DNA from: Kudoa neothunni
Taxonomy: Eukaryota > Cnidaria
Assembly: GCA_964304625.1 (NCBI GenBank)
Contig: OZ199838.1
Coordinates: 13,640,001 to 13,704,000, forward strand
DNA: 64,000 nucleotides
Direction: 5' to 3'
Both the position numbers and the translations under genes were made by a program. Positions 1-11,800 of the stretch are shown piece after piece (the first letter of the stretch is position 1; the number at the start of each line of letters is the position of its first letter). The notes under the pieces are model-generated. The model saw only the letters and a list, made by a program, of their open reading frames with translations. It had not been told where the DNA came from and did not search any database.

Positions 1-687
1 AGGGGAGAAATAGAGAGGAAGATTTCATACTTGTAGCTAATACTGAACCACTTTAATTCTATTTTTCCAAGAGAGAAAACATCCTCATGTCTACGGCAAT
101 ATGTGGTTACTAAATAATTTCAATGTTTTCAAGTGATTATATTTCAAAAATTATTTCATAATTTTTGGGGAAATTTTTAAAACGATAAATAAAAAAATCT
201 AGAGTTAAGATAGACTTCTATACGATTAATCCCTATAATATTATTCGACCAAGTTCGCAAATTGTTCAATAATCCCAGCATAAATAGGAAGCAATAAATT
301 TGAGACCTCATACTTAAAATAAATATATATTATTTTACGCACAAAGTTAATTTACATGATATGATGATTTAAAAACTGAAAAGGGAATTAATTTAAAAAA
401 GAGCAGTTTCGTTATATTTTTAATTATAAAAATATTTAGCTTAATATGAACAAACCCGTATTCTCTTAAAAGATAGCGGTTACTTTTAATATAAAAATCA
501 CCCCTTCGTACATTATTTCATTTTTAGACACCGATCAAATTGAGAGTGTGGAATGAGGCTTCTCATAATATTGCTTTGTTTAGATTGAATTTCGATATAA
601 GTTAGGTTCCAAGAATTGGCAGATAATATATTTTAATATTATAAAGCCAAAAATTTGATAGGTTACATTCCGGAGTAAATCACGAAT
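1..687. other. AT-rich intergenic DNA, nothing recognised
   Basis: AT-rich sequence with stops in all frames and no coding or RNA signal that I can support. It ends at the TTAA that borders the first piggyBac-like MITE. Confidence 0.5.
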
Positions 688-1681
688 TTAACACTCATAC
701 TGAGTTTGGGGTCATTTTTGACTCCAAAATAAATAATATATTATAACATTAACGATTCGACATAATAAATAAATTTAAATATTATCTTTGATGTTAAAAT
801 CTTTCCAACGTTTTAGACCCCTCTAAGGTTTTCTAGAAGGATCCTGAACAGCAGTCAGCATAACGTGGCCCGTGTGCCGGATCCTGCCCCATGGTGTTCC
901 ATTCGGTCATGGTGAGTGATGGAGAGTTTACTATAGAATTCATCTATTTGGGATAAATTTGGGATTTAGTTCCATTCTATGATATTTTAAAAGCCAGACT
1001 AATATTAATTCGTTCATAAATATAAAGTCGCCATATTTTTTTATACTCAAGTTTAGTGACTGTTTACGTTAGACTTACAATCAGAAACATGAATAATTAT
1101 TAAATATGGCTAACAATATTTAGAAGATTTGAAGGAATAAAGCATATGAATTAACAGAAATATGCGGCGTCACACAAGTTATTCAAACTAAAAAATCAAC
1201 AAAATTATAGAAGGAAACCTCCTTATTTATATTTTTTATTAAATTTTATTTAAAATGCAGTTAAATTTATATTAATATTAAATTCTTTTAAAATAATTGC
1301 TTTCAGACCTATGAACAAATTTTTGTTTAAATTCTGGTCCCGCAAAAATATAATTGTTCATCCCCGAACAAGAAGAAAATATAATGTTAGTATCATTGAA
1401 GAAATTTCAAATGAATACGCATTAACAACGTAGCCAACCAGAATCAAATTTCGCGAAAACGAGATTAAAATTGTATGAAACCATTATTTAATCCTCATAT
1501 ACCAATATTTTTGGAAAATTGCATCCAAAATTATAATTAGATCATTATATTTTAGAAATTTTAATATTTTTGTCGTTTTTGATGAAGTAATTAATTCGTA
1601 AAACTACGATTTCTATCCTGGGATCAAAAACGACCCCAAATCCATTAATGGTGAAAATTGTCGACTCAGTACGAGTGTTAA
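688..1681. mobile_element. piggyBac-like MITE flanked by TTAA
   Basis: TTAA tetranucleotides at 688-691 and 1678-1681 flank inverted ends that read CACTCATACTGAGT on the left and CACTCGTACTGAGT on the right (complement strand). Just inside each end is a second inverted motif around GGGGTC[A/G]TTTTTGA, a short hairpin of the GGGGT..ACCCC kind. It lies about 30 bp further in on the right. TTAA targets are diagnostic of the piggyBac superfamily. There is no transposase ORF, so the roughly 1-kb element is non-autonomous. A short GC-richer patch near 840-920 is unexplained. Confidence 0.7.
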
Positions 1682-2355
1682 TAATTGACTCTAACGAGGC
1701 TGCCTTAAATAAAATCTAACAATCCCGTTGAAGGATTAATTAATGCAGTTTCTAATATTTTTCTTTAGATTCTTTTATATTGAAACCCATAATTTATGAC
1801 ATATTTTAATATAGTTTTATTAACAAATTATTGAAAAAATTTAGCTTTTAAATTCTCCATTGCAGCCTATGGATTTGAGGGCTTAGGTGACTATTTCAGG
1901 GTAATTTGTTAAAATTTGGTTTTCTAAATTTGTGAAGACCAAAAATTTCTTAAATGCGCTATATTAGATTACAAAAATAGAATAATTATAAATAAATAAA
2001 TATATGATTGTACGAGCCCATTTTCATTTGCTTGGGATACAAAATATCAACGCTTTTTGACTCTTGGAGAAGCAATCAGAAGTCACTTAAAATTATTTAG
2101 GATGGTATAACATTTACGAGTTTCAATATAAATCTATTTTAATAAAACAATTTAAATAAATATTAACAAGTTTCGAATAATGAAAGAAATTAAAATATCT
2201 AAAAACTCATCTTTTGTTTAAAAATTTTTTAATAATCATTACTTGCACCCTTTAATGAATTTACTGAATAATGAATGCACATTATTATAATAAAATTAAT
2301 TTATTCATTTACTCTCACTAAATATTTGGTCATTCTGAAGTACCCTTATTTTATA
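1682..2355. other. AT-rich spacer
   Basis: No gene, RNA or repeat signature was recognised between the MITE and the Helitron copy. Confidence 0.4.
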
Positions 2356-3407
2356 CTAGCTGGAACTGTCCAGCGTTGCTTGGGGAAGATTTCGCCTAGA
2401 GGCTTTTTTTAATAGCATTCAAAAAATATATTGAAATATCGAATTAACCCATAAAAACAAAATAACTAAAAATTTTTAAGCAAATTACTATAACGATTTG
2501 GGTTATGTAATTTAAATTATTATAATTTCTGTGAAGGAAAGTATCAATCCTGGCGTCCATTTAAAAATTTCGTGGCTCGGTAACTGGGTGCACCACTAAC
2601 TTTTTAAGAGATAAAAAAAATAGAAAAAATAAAAGAGATAGAAGAAAACTTACGAAAATTAATCGATATTGTTAAAATTAGCATTGTTTAACTCGGCATA
2701 AACATACATGCGCTTTTATCATAAACAACCACAAATTGCGTCGATTTCAACATAAACAATTTAAATAATTTGGTGAAATAAAAGTACAACCATCCGCATT
2801 GAATTTAATCACATAAAATAAAACTTAGCGGACAATTTAATGAAACCTATGAACGCAGTATTTCCATTATAACGCTTCAATCAACGTAACTTTAACGTTC
2901 TCCACGAATTCGTTATTTATGAAACATATATAGATTTTTTACCACATTGAAAACCATTAATAGAACTTATAAAATATACTTATCAAGTCATATACGTTAA
3001 AACTCCGCAAATAAGGAGTGTGTTTAAACAGACATCCAAATAGAAACGCCAACCTTATATATAAAGATAGATAGAAGCAGTTAATGAACATATGATGGAG
3101 CATATAAGGGAGATAGTTAGCTTCAACCGACCATAACCATGAAATAAGCAAGTGCTAATCCTATCGTTGAACTCATTTAATCCGAAAAACAAACTTTAGA
3201 TCGACAAAATCACTATTTCATAAATACTTTTTGGAAACTTTCGTAGTCCGAAAACAATTAAACGATTTTTTTAAATATCGCAAATTTATAAAAATTTTAT
3301 ATATGGCTCTCTATAAGGAAAAAATTATCCGCACATGCGTACTTAGAGGCATACACACACACACACAAACAAACATACCGACAGTCCCCTTTTATATATA
3401 TAAAGGA
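2356..3407 (-). mobile_element. Non-autonomous Helitron, copy A
   Basis: Read on the minus strand, the element starts TCCTTTATATATATAAAAG (5' TC), runs through a (TG)n-rich stretch, and ends with a short hairpin (CTGGA/TCCAG arms) followed by CTAG. It lies between a host A and a host T, the canonical Helitron A^T target. A nearly identical copy sits inverted at 36777-37824. The two short ORFs inside (2957-3151 minus, 3231-3425 plus) recur in the other copy only because the DNA repeats. They match no Rep or helicase, so the element depends on a helper such as the Helitron at 16-23.7 kb. Confidence 0.75.
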
Positions 3408-4347
3408 TTACGCATTTGTTTTTAATCATTGAGTAAAAAAATTAAATTTCAACAAGTTGCTTAAAAATTTTATAAAGATCATGGTTATGATGTACAGTCA
3501 ACAACGATTATTGCGCATTATTCGTTATGTGTCATTATTTTATCGTTTTATAAGGTGCATTTCTGTCTTATAAGTCCTTTAAGCTATTAAGGAAACATTT
3601 GGAATTATTTATTTACGTAAATTTTTTTACAGATGCTAGAAAATGGATATTGCGCAATAATTTTAGTCACCATTAAATTTAACAATATCCCCAAATCAAA
3701 GTGTATTGTCATTATTTGGTGATTTTTATTTTAAAGAAGTACAACGAAATTAAACGTTGATTTCAAAGTTTTTCTATTTTTCTATTAATAAAAATTATTA
3801 ATGATTAATTTATTAAACAGTAAAAATCGAATTAATAGTCAATGCGGAAAAACGGGAATATTTTTTAATTATAAATTTTATTCACGTCAATAAATTTATT
3901 AATACATTGGTTTCATTACATTATTGCGTGTTGTTCTTCAAAACTGAGTAGATTCGTTAATTTTAAACTATGTGTGGTCATTGTACATAAATAAAAAAAT
4001 ATAATTATAAAAAGTTTTGTACGCTTTCATTATTAGATTGTTTTAGGGTGAAATCAACTTTAATATTTTGAATAAGATAGTTGATAAGTCTGCGGAGTTT
4101 ATTCGCGGATAAAATTTAAAAACTTTTTAAAAACAATGTAGAAAGTATTTTTATTATATTTAATGTAGACAATGTAACTACGAAAAATGGATAATGATAA
4201 CAATGTGGATGGAATTTAAATATTTGTTATGAAAAACTGTGGACATAATTACCGAATACAATTTGATTTCTTTCATACATATATCCCTGAGGGCCCAATA
4301 TCAGTGATCAAATTGGCGATAAATCAAATATACGTGATCCGATAGAA
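3408..4347. other. AT-rich spacer
   Basis: No supported gene. It ends with the 8-bp target duplication CGATAGAA (4340-4347) of the next element. Confidence 0.4.
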
Positions 4348-5037
4348 CAGTGGTGGGCAAAGTGCGGCCCTCGAAGAAATTTTGTGTGGCCCGCGGACGG
4401 GTTTATGAGGCTGAAAAATTGCGCGAGAATGTACATGTTTTCAAAATCTAGAAATATTAAGACACCATTTACCTTCCATAAACAAATAAATAAACAACCT
4501 TTTGATGAATATTATGGATTTGTAAACTTTAATTTTACGCGATTTTATTATCTGATTTGATGTTTTACCTATGCTTGCACCGTGCCTATGATTACCATAT
4601 GTAAATGTGAATGAGGTAAGATCTAATACGTCCTTAAACAAAATCACGTCATAAACTTCAGAAAAAAATGGTACACGAGATTCAATTAACAATAAAAAGA
4701 ATCTAAAAATAACTAAATAGCAGAAAAACATATGAGCATGCGATACTCATACATAAATTAAGTTTGACGCAATAAGAACCATATCCATATTTTCCATTAC
4801 ATTCGCTGAATTTAAAAAAATCTAATTTTTTAACATATTTGAAAAGCGATAAAATCTATTATTCCGATCACCAAATTTCTATTTTTTTAAATTATTTAGT
4901 TCCTTTTAAATTAATTTATACACTAACTTTTTTATTGTACCAAAAATGTTAGAAAAACCGCCATTAGGTATTTAAGTTCTCAGAGAACATTTAATCAACA
5001 ATGTGGCCCGCAGAACCAAAAGTTGGGCCCACCACTG
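4348..5037. mobile_element. hAT MITE with perfect 8-bp TSD
   Basis: Terminal inverted repeats begin CAGTGGTGGGC at both ends, with subterminal GCGGCCC/GCGGGCC blocks. The identical octamer CGATAGAA flanks the element at 4340-4347 and 5038-5045. An 8-bp duplication with CAGTGG-type ends is characteristic of the hAT superfamily. The 690-bp interior has no transposase. The minus-strand ORF at 4441-4731 is only an open stretch within it. Confidence 0.88.
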
Positions 5038-5965
5038 CGATAGAATCTTGGAGGAATCCGACCAATGACAATCAATTATAACAAAATAATTAAATTTTAC
5101 TTTATTTCGGTTTAGTGAATCAATTAAAGTCAATATTTATTTATTAATAATAAACTAAAATATCTATCTCCAAAATTCGCGAGAAACGTATATAATGGTT
5201 CGGATGGATTGACTCATTCATTAAATCTTATATGAAATATTAAAATGATGTAATAAACAAATAATAGGCACGTATAACATGTTTGAAAATAATCATTCAC
5301 TACATTAATCGTAAAACATTACTAAGTTTTGTCTTATGCCTGCGCAATCTAAAGGTTATATGGATGTTTTTTGCTGTTTAAATAATTTTTTACATATAAA
5401 AAGGAAGAAAATTATTATAGGAGGCGAAAGATTTTGTTATAATTGCACAAGGTCACCTGATTATGCTCTTCTGTAAATAAATATTTTATTACGTACTCCT
5501 GAAATTGATAATATTTTAATTTTATGTAACTCTGAATGTATAGTTTACCTTTCAGAATAAGATTTTCATCCATTAATTAAATTATAGACAAATGAAGAGA
5601 AAAATTTATATTGAGATTATACACTTCAAATAGATTGGTTGGACATTATGATAATAAGTAATTTCGAAAAGGTTAAATAATTATGTTAAACATTATTTAA
5701 ATAAATTAATTGTAGGTGTTATTATTTTTTATTATAAATGACGTACAAATTTGTATTATTATTACGTGGGAACAACGGCTTAAAAAAATCCGATGGTAAA
5801 TATCTTCCATTATTAATTAAATACCTCCTAAATTTAGCAAGAGAAAACCGCTAAAAAAATTTATAAACTAAAACTTTATTGTTAATTATTGTAAAAATTT
5901 TAATATTGTATTTAAAGTTGTTTTTAAATACCGAAAAATGCCTATAATTATAAATGATAAGTATT
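5038..5965. other. AT-rich spacer
   Basis: Apart from the right-hand target duplication at its start, nothing was recognised. Confidence 0.4.
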
Positions 5966-6815
5966 AAAAAGCGAATAATATATTGGAACAAATTGCGTGT
6001 TTCGGATTTAATTATCGTGTGTTTTACGCCACAATTATAAATTAATATTTTTAAAACCGATTTTTATAAAAATATTTTATTACTTTCTTCAACTGTGATA
6101 GTATCTCATCGCATCATTGTTAAAAAAATAAAAATGAATATAAAGATAAAAAATAATATCAGATGAAAACACAAATTTTAAAATTAAAGTAAACGTAAAC
6201 TAACAACTTCATTCTAAATACTCGCGCACCTGTATGTGTCGTGGTTCTTACGTGTATCTTTTGTTTTTGCTTACCCAATCAGACCTTGGTAAATCCAAAT
6301 CTGTTTATAAATGAACTCACAAAATTATACTAAAAGGAAAAATTTATCGATAATTAATCCGGAAGGAATAACTTTCTAAATTCACAAGACTATCAAGCTT
6401 AGCTTTAGTTCTCAAATTTTAAAGTTTAACTAAATCCAACAAGGTGGTTGTATCATTATTAATCAGTTAGATCATGCAAAACGTGAGAAATTATAGAATA
6501 TGATTTTTATTCTTATAAGAACAATCCAACTATTTGAAATGAAAATTCTCAATATGATGCAAATCACAATTAAAATGACCACCTCACGTACGTATTAAAC
6601 GCGGAGAAACTGGAGAATACTTTCTCAGAAATATGTTGAACATTTTAACTTAGACCCAAATGGATTGAATGGCTTCTACCCAGTGATGGACGGGATATCT
6701 AAAATTGTAAAGTATAGATAGAAATGTACTTTTATAACAAGTTTCCCAAAAAATAAATGTTAATTAGATTGTTTTAAAGAAGATAACTGAGTTTTATTTT
6801 TCATGCGCGCGTGAT
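5966..6815 (+). repeat. Dispersed repeat of unknown class, copy 1
   Basis: About 850 bp align in the same orientation with 62181-63038, with many substitutions and small indels. Shared landmarks include AAAAAGCGAA at the start, TTCTTCAACTGT, and GAACAATCCA..TATTTGAAAT. There is no coding capacity, terminal inverted repeat or simple-repeat tail. It could be an old MITE interior, an LTR, or a non-coding duplicated segment. Confidence 0.6.
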
Positions 6816-8284
6816 TATAATTGATTAAAAGTTGTCGCTATACCATTCCTTTAACTATTTTTCGTACGCGCAATCTGTTGCAAATAAAACAATCCTGTTA
6901 TGTTTTAAATACCAAAATATTGTTACTATTAATCTATTATTGTTTGTTTTATCTTAATTTTTTTCAATTTAATATATCTCTTTTAAACAAATCACCCTAG
7001 AGTTATTGATAAAATTTACAGTTATTCGATTCAAAATATATAAATATTTAATCCCTAAAATATGTTTTTCAATTAAGTTAAATTAGATTTTGATACGAAA
7101 AGCATTTTTATGTAATAAGTTGTCCAGAACCTTATTATTAATGCTGTATGTTGTATTATAATTTATAATGCATTAAATTAACGAGTCTCATCTTAGATCT
7201 CTCTAACATCTTAGGTGAACGAAAAAAGTAGAAATTTGCACCACTGTGACCAAGAAGATAACTTGGCGCCAATTTTTAACCAAATATTGTCATATACAGA
7301 AAACAGAACCAGCTGAAAATTGTAATATTTTCTATCTCAATTATGAAAAATCGAAATATCAAAAACTTCAGTCTTATCGTTATAAATGCCATTTTTATTT
7401 ATTTTATCACACCCAATTTGTAATATTTGACTTAGGTCGAGTTAAAGTATTTAATAAATTATTCTCCAATTATTATACTCATTAGGTTGAATTATATTTA
7501 TTAGAATTATAAAATAATCCTTAAATCGGTTTTATAAATTTAATTAAAAACTTAAAATTTTCACAAGACAACTAATTTAAAGTTTTTACTCATTTATATC
7601 TCAAACTAAAAGTTAGTGCCAAGTAAACACGACCATCAATTTTTTCCATAGGTGAGTGTCTTAACGCCCAGTTGAGAAGCGCTAATGCGGTAAAAATAAC
7701 TTTAGCATCATCGCTCTCACTCGACTCGATTAATCACAATATATTAATTCGGAATGTGAACAAAAAACTTTGTTCAAACCTTGTTTAGTTAATCACATAC
7801 GAATGATTTTAATTCTCAAACATTGTAATATTGGCGGGGTTAATCGCGAGAGGAGTCAAATAACATCCTCTGCAATCAAGACTTATCGTCCTTGTCACAA
7901 AATATATCGAATATTAAAGTTCATCCATTAGGGCCAACCTAATAATCAACTTAAATGGGTTGGAGTGGAATTACGATAATTACCGTGAGCCTTCGGAAAT
8001 TAAGTGTTTATTTATTTTTTACGCCACATTACAACTGCAACGCATTCGATATAGCAAAAATGCACCTTATATATGAAAAGGATAACAGTACAGGTGGAAT
8101 GTGTCTAAATTTTCTAGTTTAACCATAATTAAATATGATAATATAGTTTAATTTGTAGTTAACCAATAAACATAATCAAACCTTGGCTGGATACTAATAA
8201 AACTAACTTACGACACTATAAACAAATAGATTGGATTATACCCAAATAGTTTTATCTCACGAGAGCTAATCTGGTTATTGAGCT
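6816..8284. other. AT-rich region upstream of AIP1
   Basis: No supported gene. The 79-codon ORF at 7246-7485 resembles nothing known. A stretch near 7670 shares CCCAGTT..GAAGCGCT with 11520-11545 and may be a fragment of the same SINE-like repeat. The AIP1 promoter should lie in the last few hundred bases, but no clear element was identified. Confidence 0.35.
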
Positions 8285-10956
8285 ATGCCAAAGGTGTCGC
8301 TAGGTAAATTGTTATTTTCTGCCCACCCTAGTCACTATTCATAAAGATCGTACTTTTGCTCCCGTGCCAGAATGTGTGCGAGGAAAACGCTTCATTCTTA
8401 AGACCGACCCTAAAGGAGAAAAACTTATCTACTGCGTGGCTAGCAGCGTCATTATAAGAGATATAAGTGTGAGTTTCGATAATTAAATTTTTGGTTTTGC
8501 CATATGTTATAAATGAGTTTGAGTAATTGGTGAGTTTTTTTGCCAATCGTAGGTGTTTGTTTAGCTTGGATATTTTATCTCTAAAAACATTTGTTGCTAT
8601 TGTTAATGTGTGGATATTTTTAGAATCCCTCAAAATGTGAAGAAATAACGCTTCACGCTAAGAAAGCTACTGTCGCTGCTATGTCTCCTAGTGGATGTTA
8701 TATTTGTTCTGGAGGTACATTTGGTTGATTGATTTGGCTGGTTGTTAATTGAGATCATTAACTCATGTAGACATAACCGGAACTGTCAAAATATGGGCAT
8801 ATGACAATGAAGAACATATGATCAAAAAAGAGGTTGGTATTATTAATGGACCTATTGAAGACATATGTTGGTCAGGCGATAGCAAAAAGATTGTGGTTGT
8901 CGGTAGTGGAAAAGAAAAGTAATTTGTTTTTGGATATAGAATAGTGGGTTAAATGATATTTTGAAAATAGACATGGTTCTGTGATCAATTGGGATAGCGG
9001 CTCATCAGTCGGTCACATTATAAACCATTCAAAAACTGTTTTGACTTGCGACATGCGACAACAGCGACCTATGACTGTGCTCACAGGAGGGGAAGATAGT
9101 AACGTGATCCAATTTTCGGGACCCCCTTATCAAAAATCCAACAGTTTCAAGGTAAGCACATTCACTTTTGTGTTGGTTAATCAAAGCCTTGATTAGGATC
9201 ACGCAAGTTTTGTCAATTGTATCAAATACTCTCCAGATGGCTCCAGAATCGCCAGTTGTGGACAAAATGGATCTGTATATAAACAGCTCATTGTGATACA
9301 TCGCTAAATTTCATTTCTAAGGTGATCATTACAGATGCCACAAAAATGGAGGAACGTTTCCAACTGCATGAAGAGGGAGCTCAAAAAGCTCATTCTAAAG
9401 CAGCCTATTCTGTAAATATTAATTTAGTAGTGTGATAACTAAATTAAACTTTTACGTATTAAAGGTTTCATGGAGTCCAGATGGCAAATATTTGTTGAGT
9501 GCATCTGGTGATAACACTTGCAAGGTGTGGAATGTGGATGAGAAGAAATGCGAAACGTAACAACTCGTTTCATAATATTATTTATAAATTCTGATATATG
9601 AGATAAATGTCGTTTTTGTAGTGTGTTCAATTTGGGTACATCATTGAGTGATAACCAAATGGGATGCTTGTGGGTAAAAGACAATTTGATTTCGGTTTCA
9701 TTGTCTGGTAAAATCAACTTCCTTAATCGAAACGATCCTACCACCCTTCTTCGTTACTTTTGGGTGATGCTATGGTGTTATGATGTGATGTGATTTTCGA
9801 TTTTTAGGGAAACAACAAAAGTGTCGTTTCTATGATTGCAAACAAAAACATGAACTACATATTCACCAGCAGTTGTGAAGGCCATATTAGTAAAGATTGT
9901 GTGTTAACAGTGGTGCAAATATCGGTGGATTATTTGTAGATCGATTTACTGTGGCTACAGGAGATTGTGAGATGATAGAGGGTGCTGGTTTCACCACCCA
10001 AGTCACCGATATCGATTCCTTCGAGGACAAACTAGTGGGTTGTGGTCTTGATGACAAAGTTAGATTCGCATCTATTAAAGATATGAAATACTTGTATGTT
10101 GTTATGTGCTAGTGAGACTATGAATAGAATATTCTCTTCATATAGGGACATCCCTGCTATTTCTCTCGCAACTCAACCTCAAAGAGTAGTTATGATCGAT
10201 GAGAATATGTGTGCTGTTGGATGTTTGTCTGATGTAATCGACTATCATTTTTAAATGCTTTTCAATAATGCGTATACATTTAGATAACACTTATTTCCAA
10301 CAACGCTATTGTTAGCACAGTAGCAACCAACTACCCAGTCAAGGGACTTGCTGTTAGAAAAGGCTCAAAATGCACAATTGCTGCTGGCGGGGAGGTATTG
10401 CAATAATTGCATATGTTATTCTTTATCTTTGATGATATGATCAATTAACTTTGTGTTTTTAGAACAAAAATGTTGTGTTTTACAAGATTGAAAACAACAA
10501 AATATCCATGGACGAATCATTGAAACAGATCCCTATTGGACATGATATTTGTTATCTTCGCTACTCGGATGATAACAAGTTTTTGGCTGTCTGTACAACA
10601 AACAAAACTTTGATGATTTATGATGCAGATTCTCTCGAAGTATTTCATAGATCTGTCACAGTGTCACAGAATTATGGATTCACTTTCCGTTTTTGTTGTA
10701 GATGATTCAGCAATGGACTGGACACAGCAACAGAGTTTCCTGTGCAGCTTGGAAGCCTAATGAATACTACATAGCCAGTTGTGGTGTTGATGGCAACATT
10801 AATGTGTGGTCAAAAGATGAACGCTTCTTCCGTATCGAATGCAGAAATGCGCACAAATCATACAGCATCCCGTCCATTGTCTGGTTGAAAGATAACATCA
10901 TTGCTACTGTTGCCCAGCAGGGATTCTCTATCAAATTATGGAAAGTTGAACTATGA
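8285..10956 (+). CDS. WDR1: Actin-interacting protein 1 (AIP1/WDR1), 15 exons
   Basis: WD40 protein that works with cofilin to disassemble actin filaments in the cytoplasm. Exons: 8285-8303, 8332-8468, 8624-8714, 8771-8918, 8971-9151, 9197-9274, 9322-9411, 9465-9556, 9622-9763, 9808-9889, 9940-10093, 10146-10233, 10284-10394, 10463-10654 and 10702-10956. They join in frame to about 619 residues, close to the usual 605-610. Family landmarks appear in order: TDPKGEKLIYC, HGSVINWDSGSSVG, SPDGKYLLSASGD, EGHI joined to a TGD strand, and WKVEL at the C-terminus, consistent with the two-propeller fold of 14 blades. Introns are 44-70 bp except for one of 155 bp and a suspicious 28-nt first one (8304-8331), so the start codon is the least certain point. 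The donor after exon 14 could be 10655 or 10661. Confidence 0.9.
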
Positions 10957-11271
10957 TTTCACTAAAACCATTTTTCAATAGCTATTAACAATTATTACTA
11001 CCATAATTCTAGTATCTAGTTTGTCTATCACTACGATTACTGTTGGAACTTTATTAGTCGTTGTTCTTGGATATTTTAATATCCTCGGCCTTTTTCTTTA
11101 TGCATTCCTTATATATTTCTATTCCACTCTCTTTATAGGCAGATACGCAGGTATCTTTAGTAGGTATTGTTTTATTAGGTTGAACTTAAAGCTTGTTTGT
11201 CTTATGATCACCTAAGGAACAATGCTACTGTGAAAGTGAAAAATTATTAGCATTTGTTGTGTTCATTGCTT
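10957..11271. other. AIP1 downstream region
   Basis: Probable 3' untranslated and flanking DNA. A hydrophobic open stretch at 11021-11215 lacks an ATG start and any homology I recognise, so it is not called as a gene. Confidence 0.35.
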
Positions 11272-11605
11272 TTAAGAGTTCGGATATAACTTTTTTGTGT
11301 TAGCTAAATAAGATACATGACGAAGATTATAAGATTGTGGAGTACTAGCTGATTCTGTGGACGTTTTAGGTAACGCAGCTTCCTTAACACATGTCACTGT
11401 TTCCCAACTCAAATTGGACTTACATTCCATTTTGCTGATAGAACAAAATCCGCACCCCTTCAGCGTACGATAAGGCGTAGCTGACTCAAAATTATTTTCT
11501 ATTGTGCTTAAATCTCTCATCCCCCAGTTAGGAAGCGCTGCATCATATGGGCGCGTAATGCATAAGTCGGGATTGAATTGCGACCTCAAGATTCACGATC
11601 AAGGG
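11272..11605 (-). repeat. Possible SINE-like repeat
   Basis: On the minus strand the 5' part carries a weak RNA polymerase III B-box-like stretch (GGTCGCAATTCAATCC, 11571-11587), followed by GC-richer sequence unlike the surroundings. Part of it (CCCAGTT..GAAGCGCT) recurs near 7670. The 105-codon minus-strand ORF across it is unlike any known protein and is probably chance. Only a genome-wide copy count would settle this. Confidence 0.3.
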
Positions 11606-11800
11606 CCAAGCATACATATCATGTATTTGTCTAACTTTTTAGATAAACTTTGAAAAATTTTTTGGAGTATTAGAATATATAAATACATTATTCGAGATTA
11701 TAATGTATCAATTTTGATTTTTACTATCAGCAACTAAAATATATACTGTGTTGTAATTTTATTCAATAATGCGAAAAAAATTCAATCATTTAAGCTGACA

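Noticed and set aside
3346-3366. Isolated CA microsatellite
   Set aside because: It is part of the 5' region of the small Helitrons, present in all copies, not an independent locus.
2957-3425. Two small ORFs repeated at 36731-37223
   Set aside because: They recur only because the non-autonomous Helitron copies are nearly identical; neither resembles a Helitron protein, and one reads through the TG-repeat.
7246-7485. 79-codon plus-strand ORF
   Set aside because: Matches no family I know, composition is as expected by chance in AT-rich DNA, and no neighbouring exon joins to it.
8328-8633. 101-codon minus-strand ORF in the AIP1 gene
   Set aside because: It is antisense to AIP1 exon 2 and its following intron; the sense strand encodes a recognisable family N-terminus.
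9890-9910. 21-nt GT..AG candidate intron in AIP1
   Set aside because: Splicing there puts the next exon into a frame with an early stop. Extending to the AG at 9939 gives a 50-bp intron and the expected GHIN..TGD join.
11021-11215. Hydrophobic 64-codon ORF after AIP1
   Set aside because: Starts on TTG, has no relatives I recognise, and fits the AIP1 3' flank.
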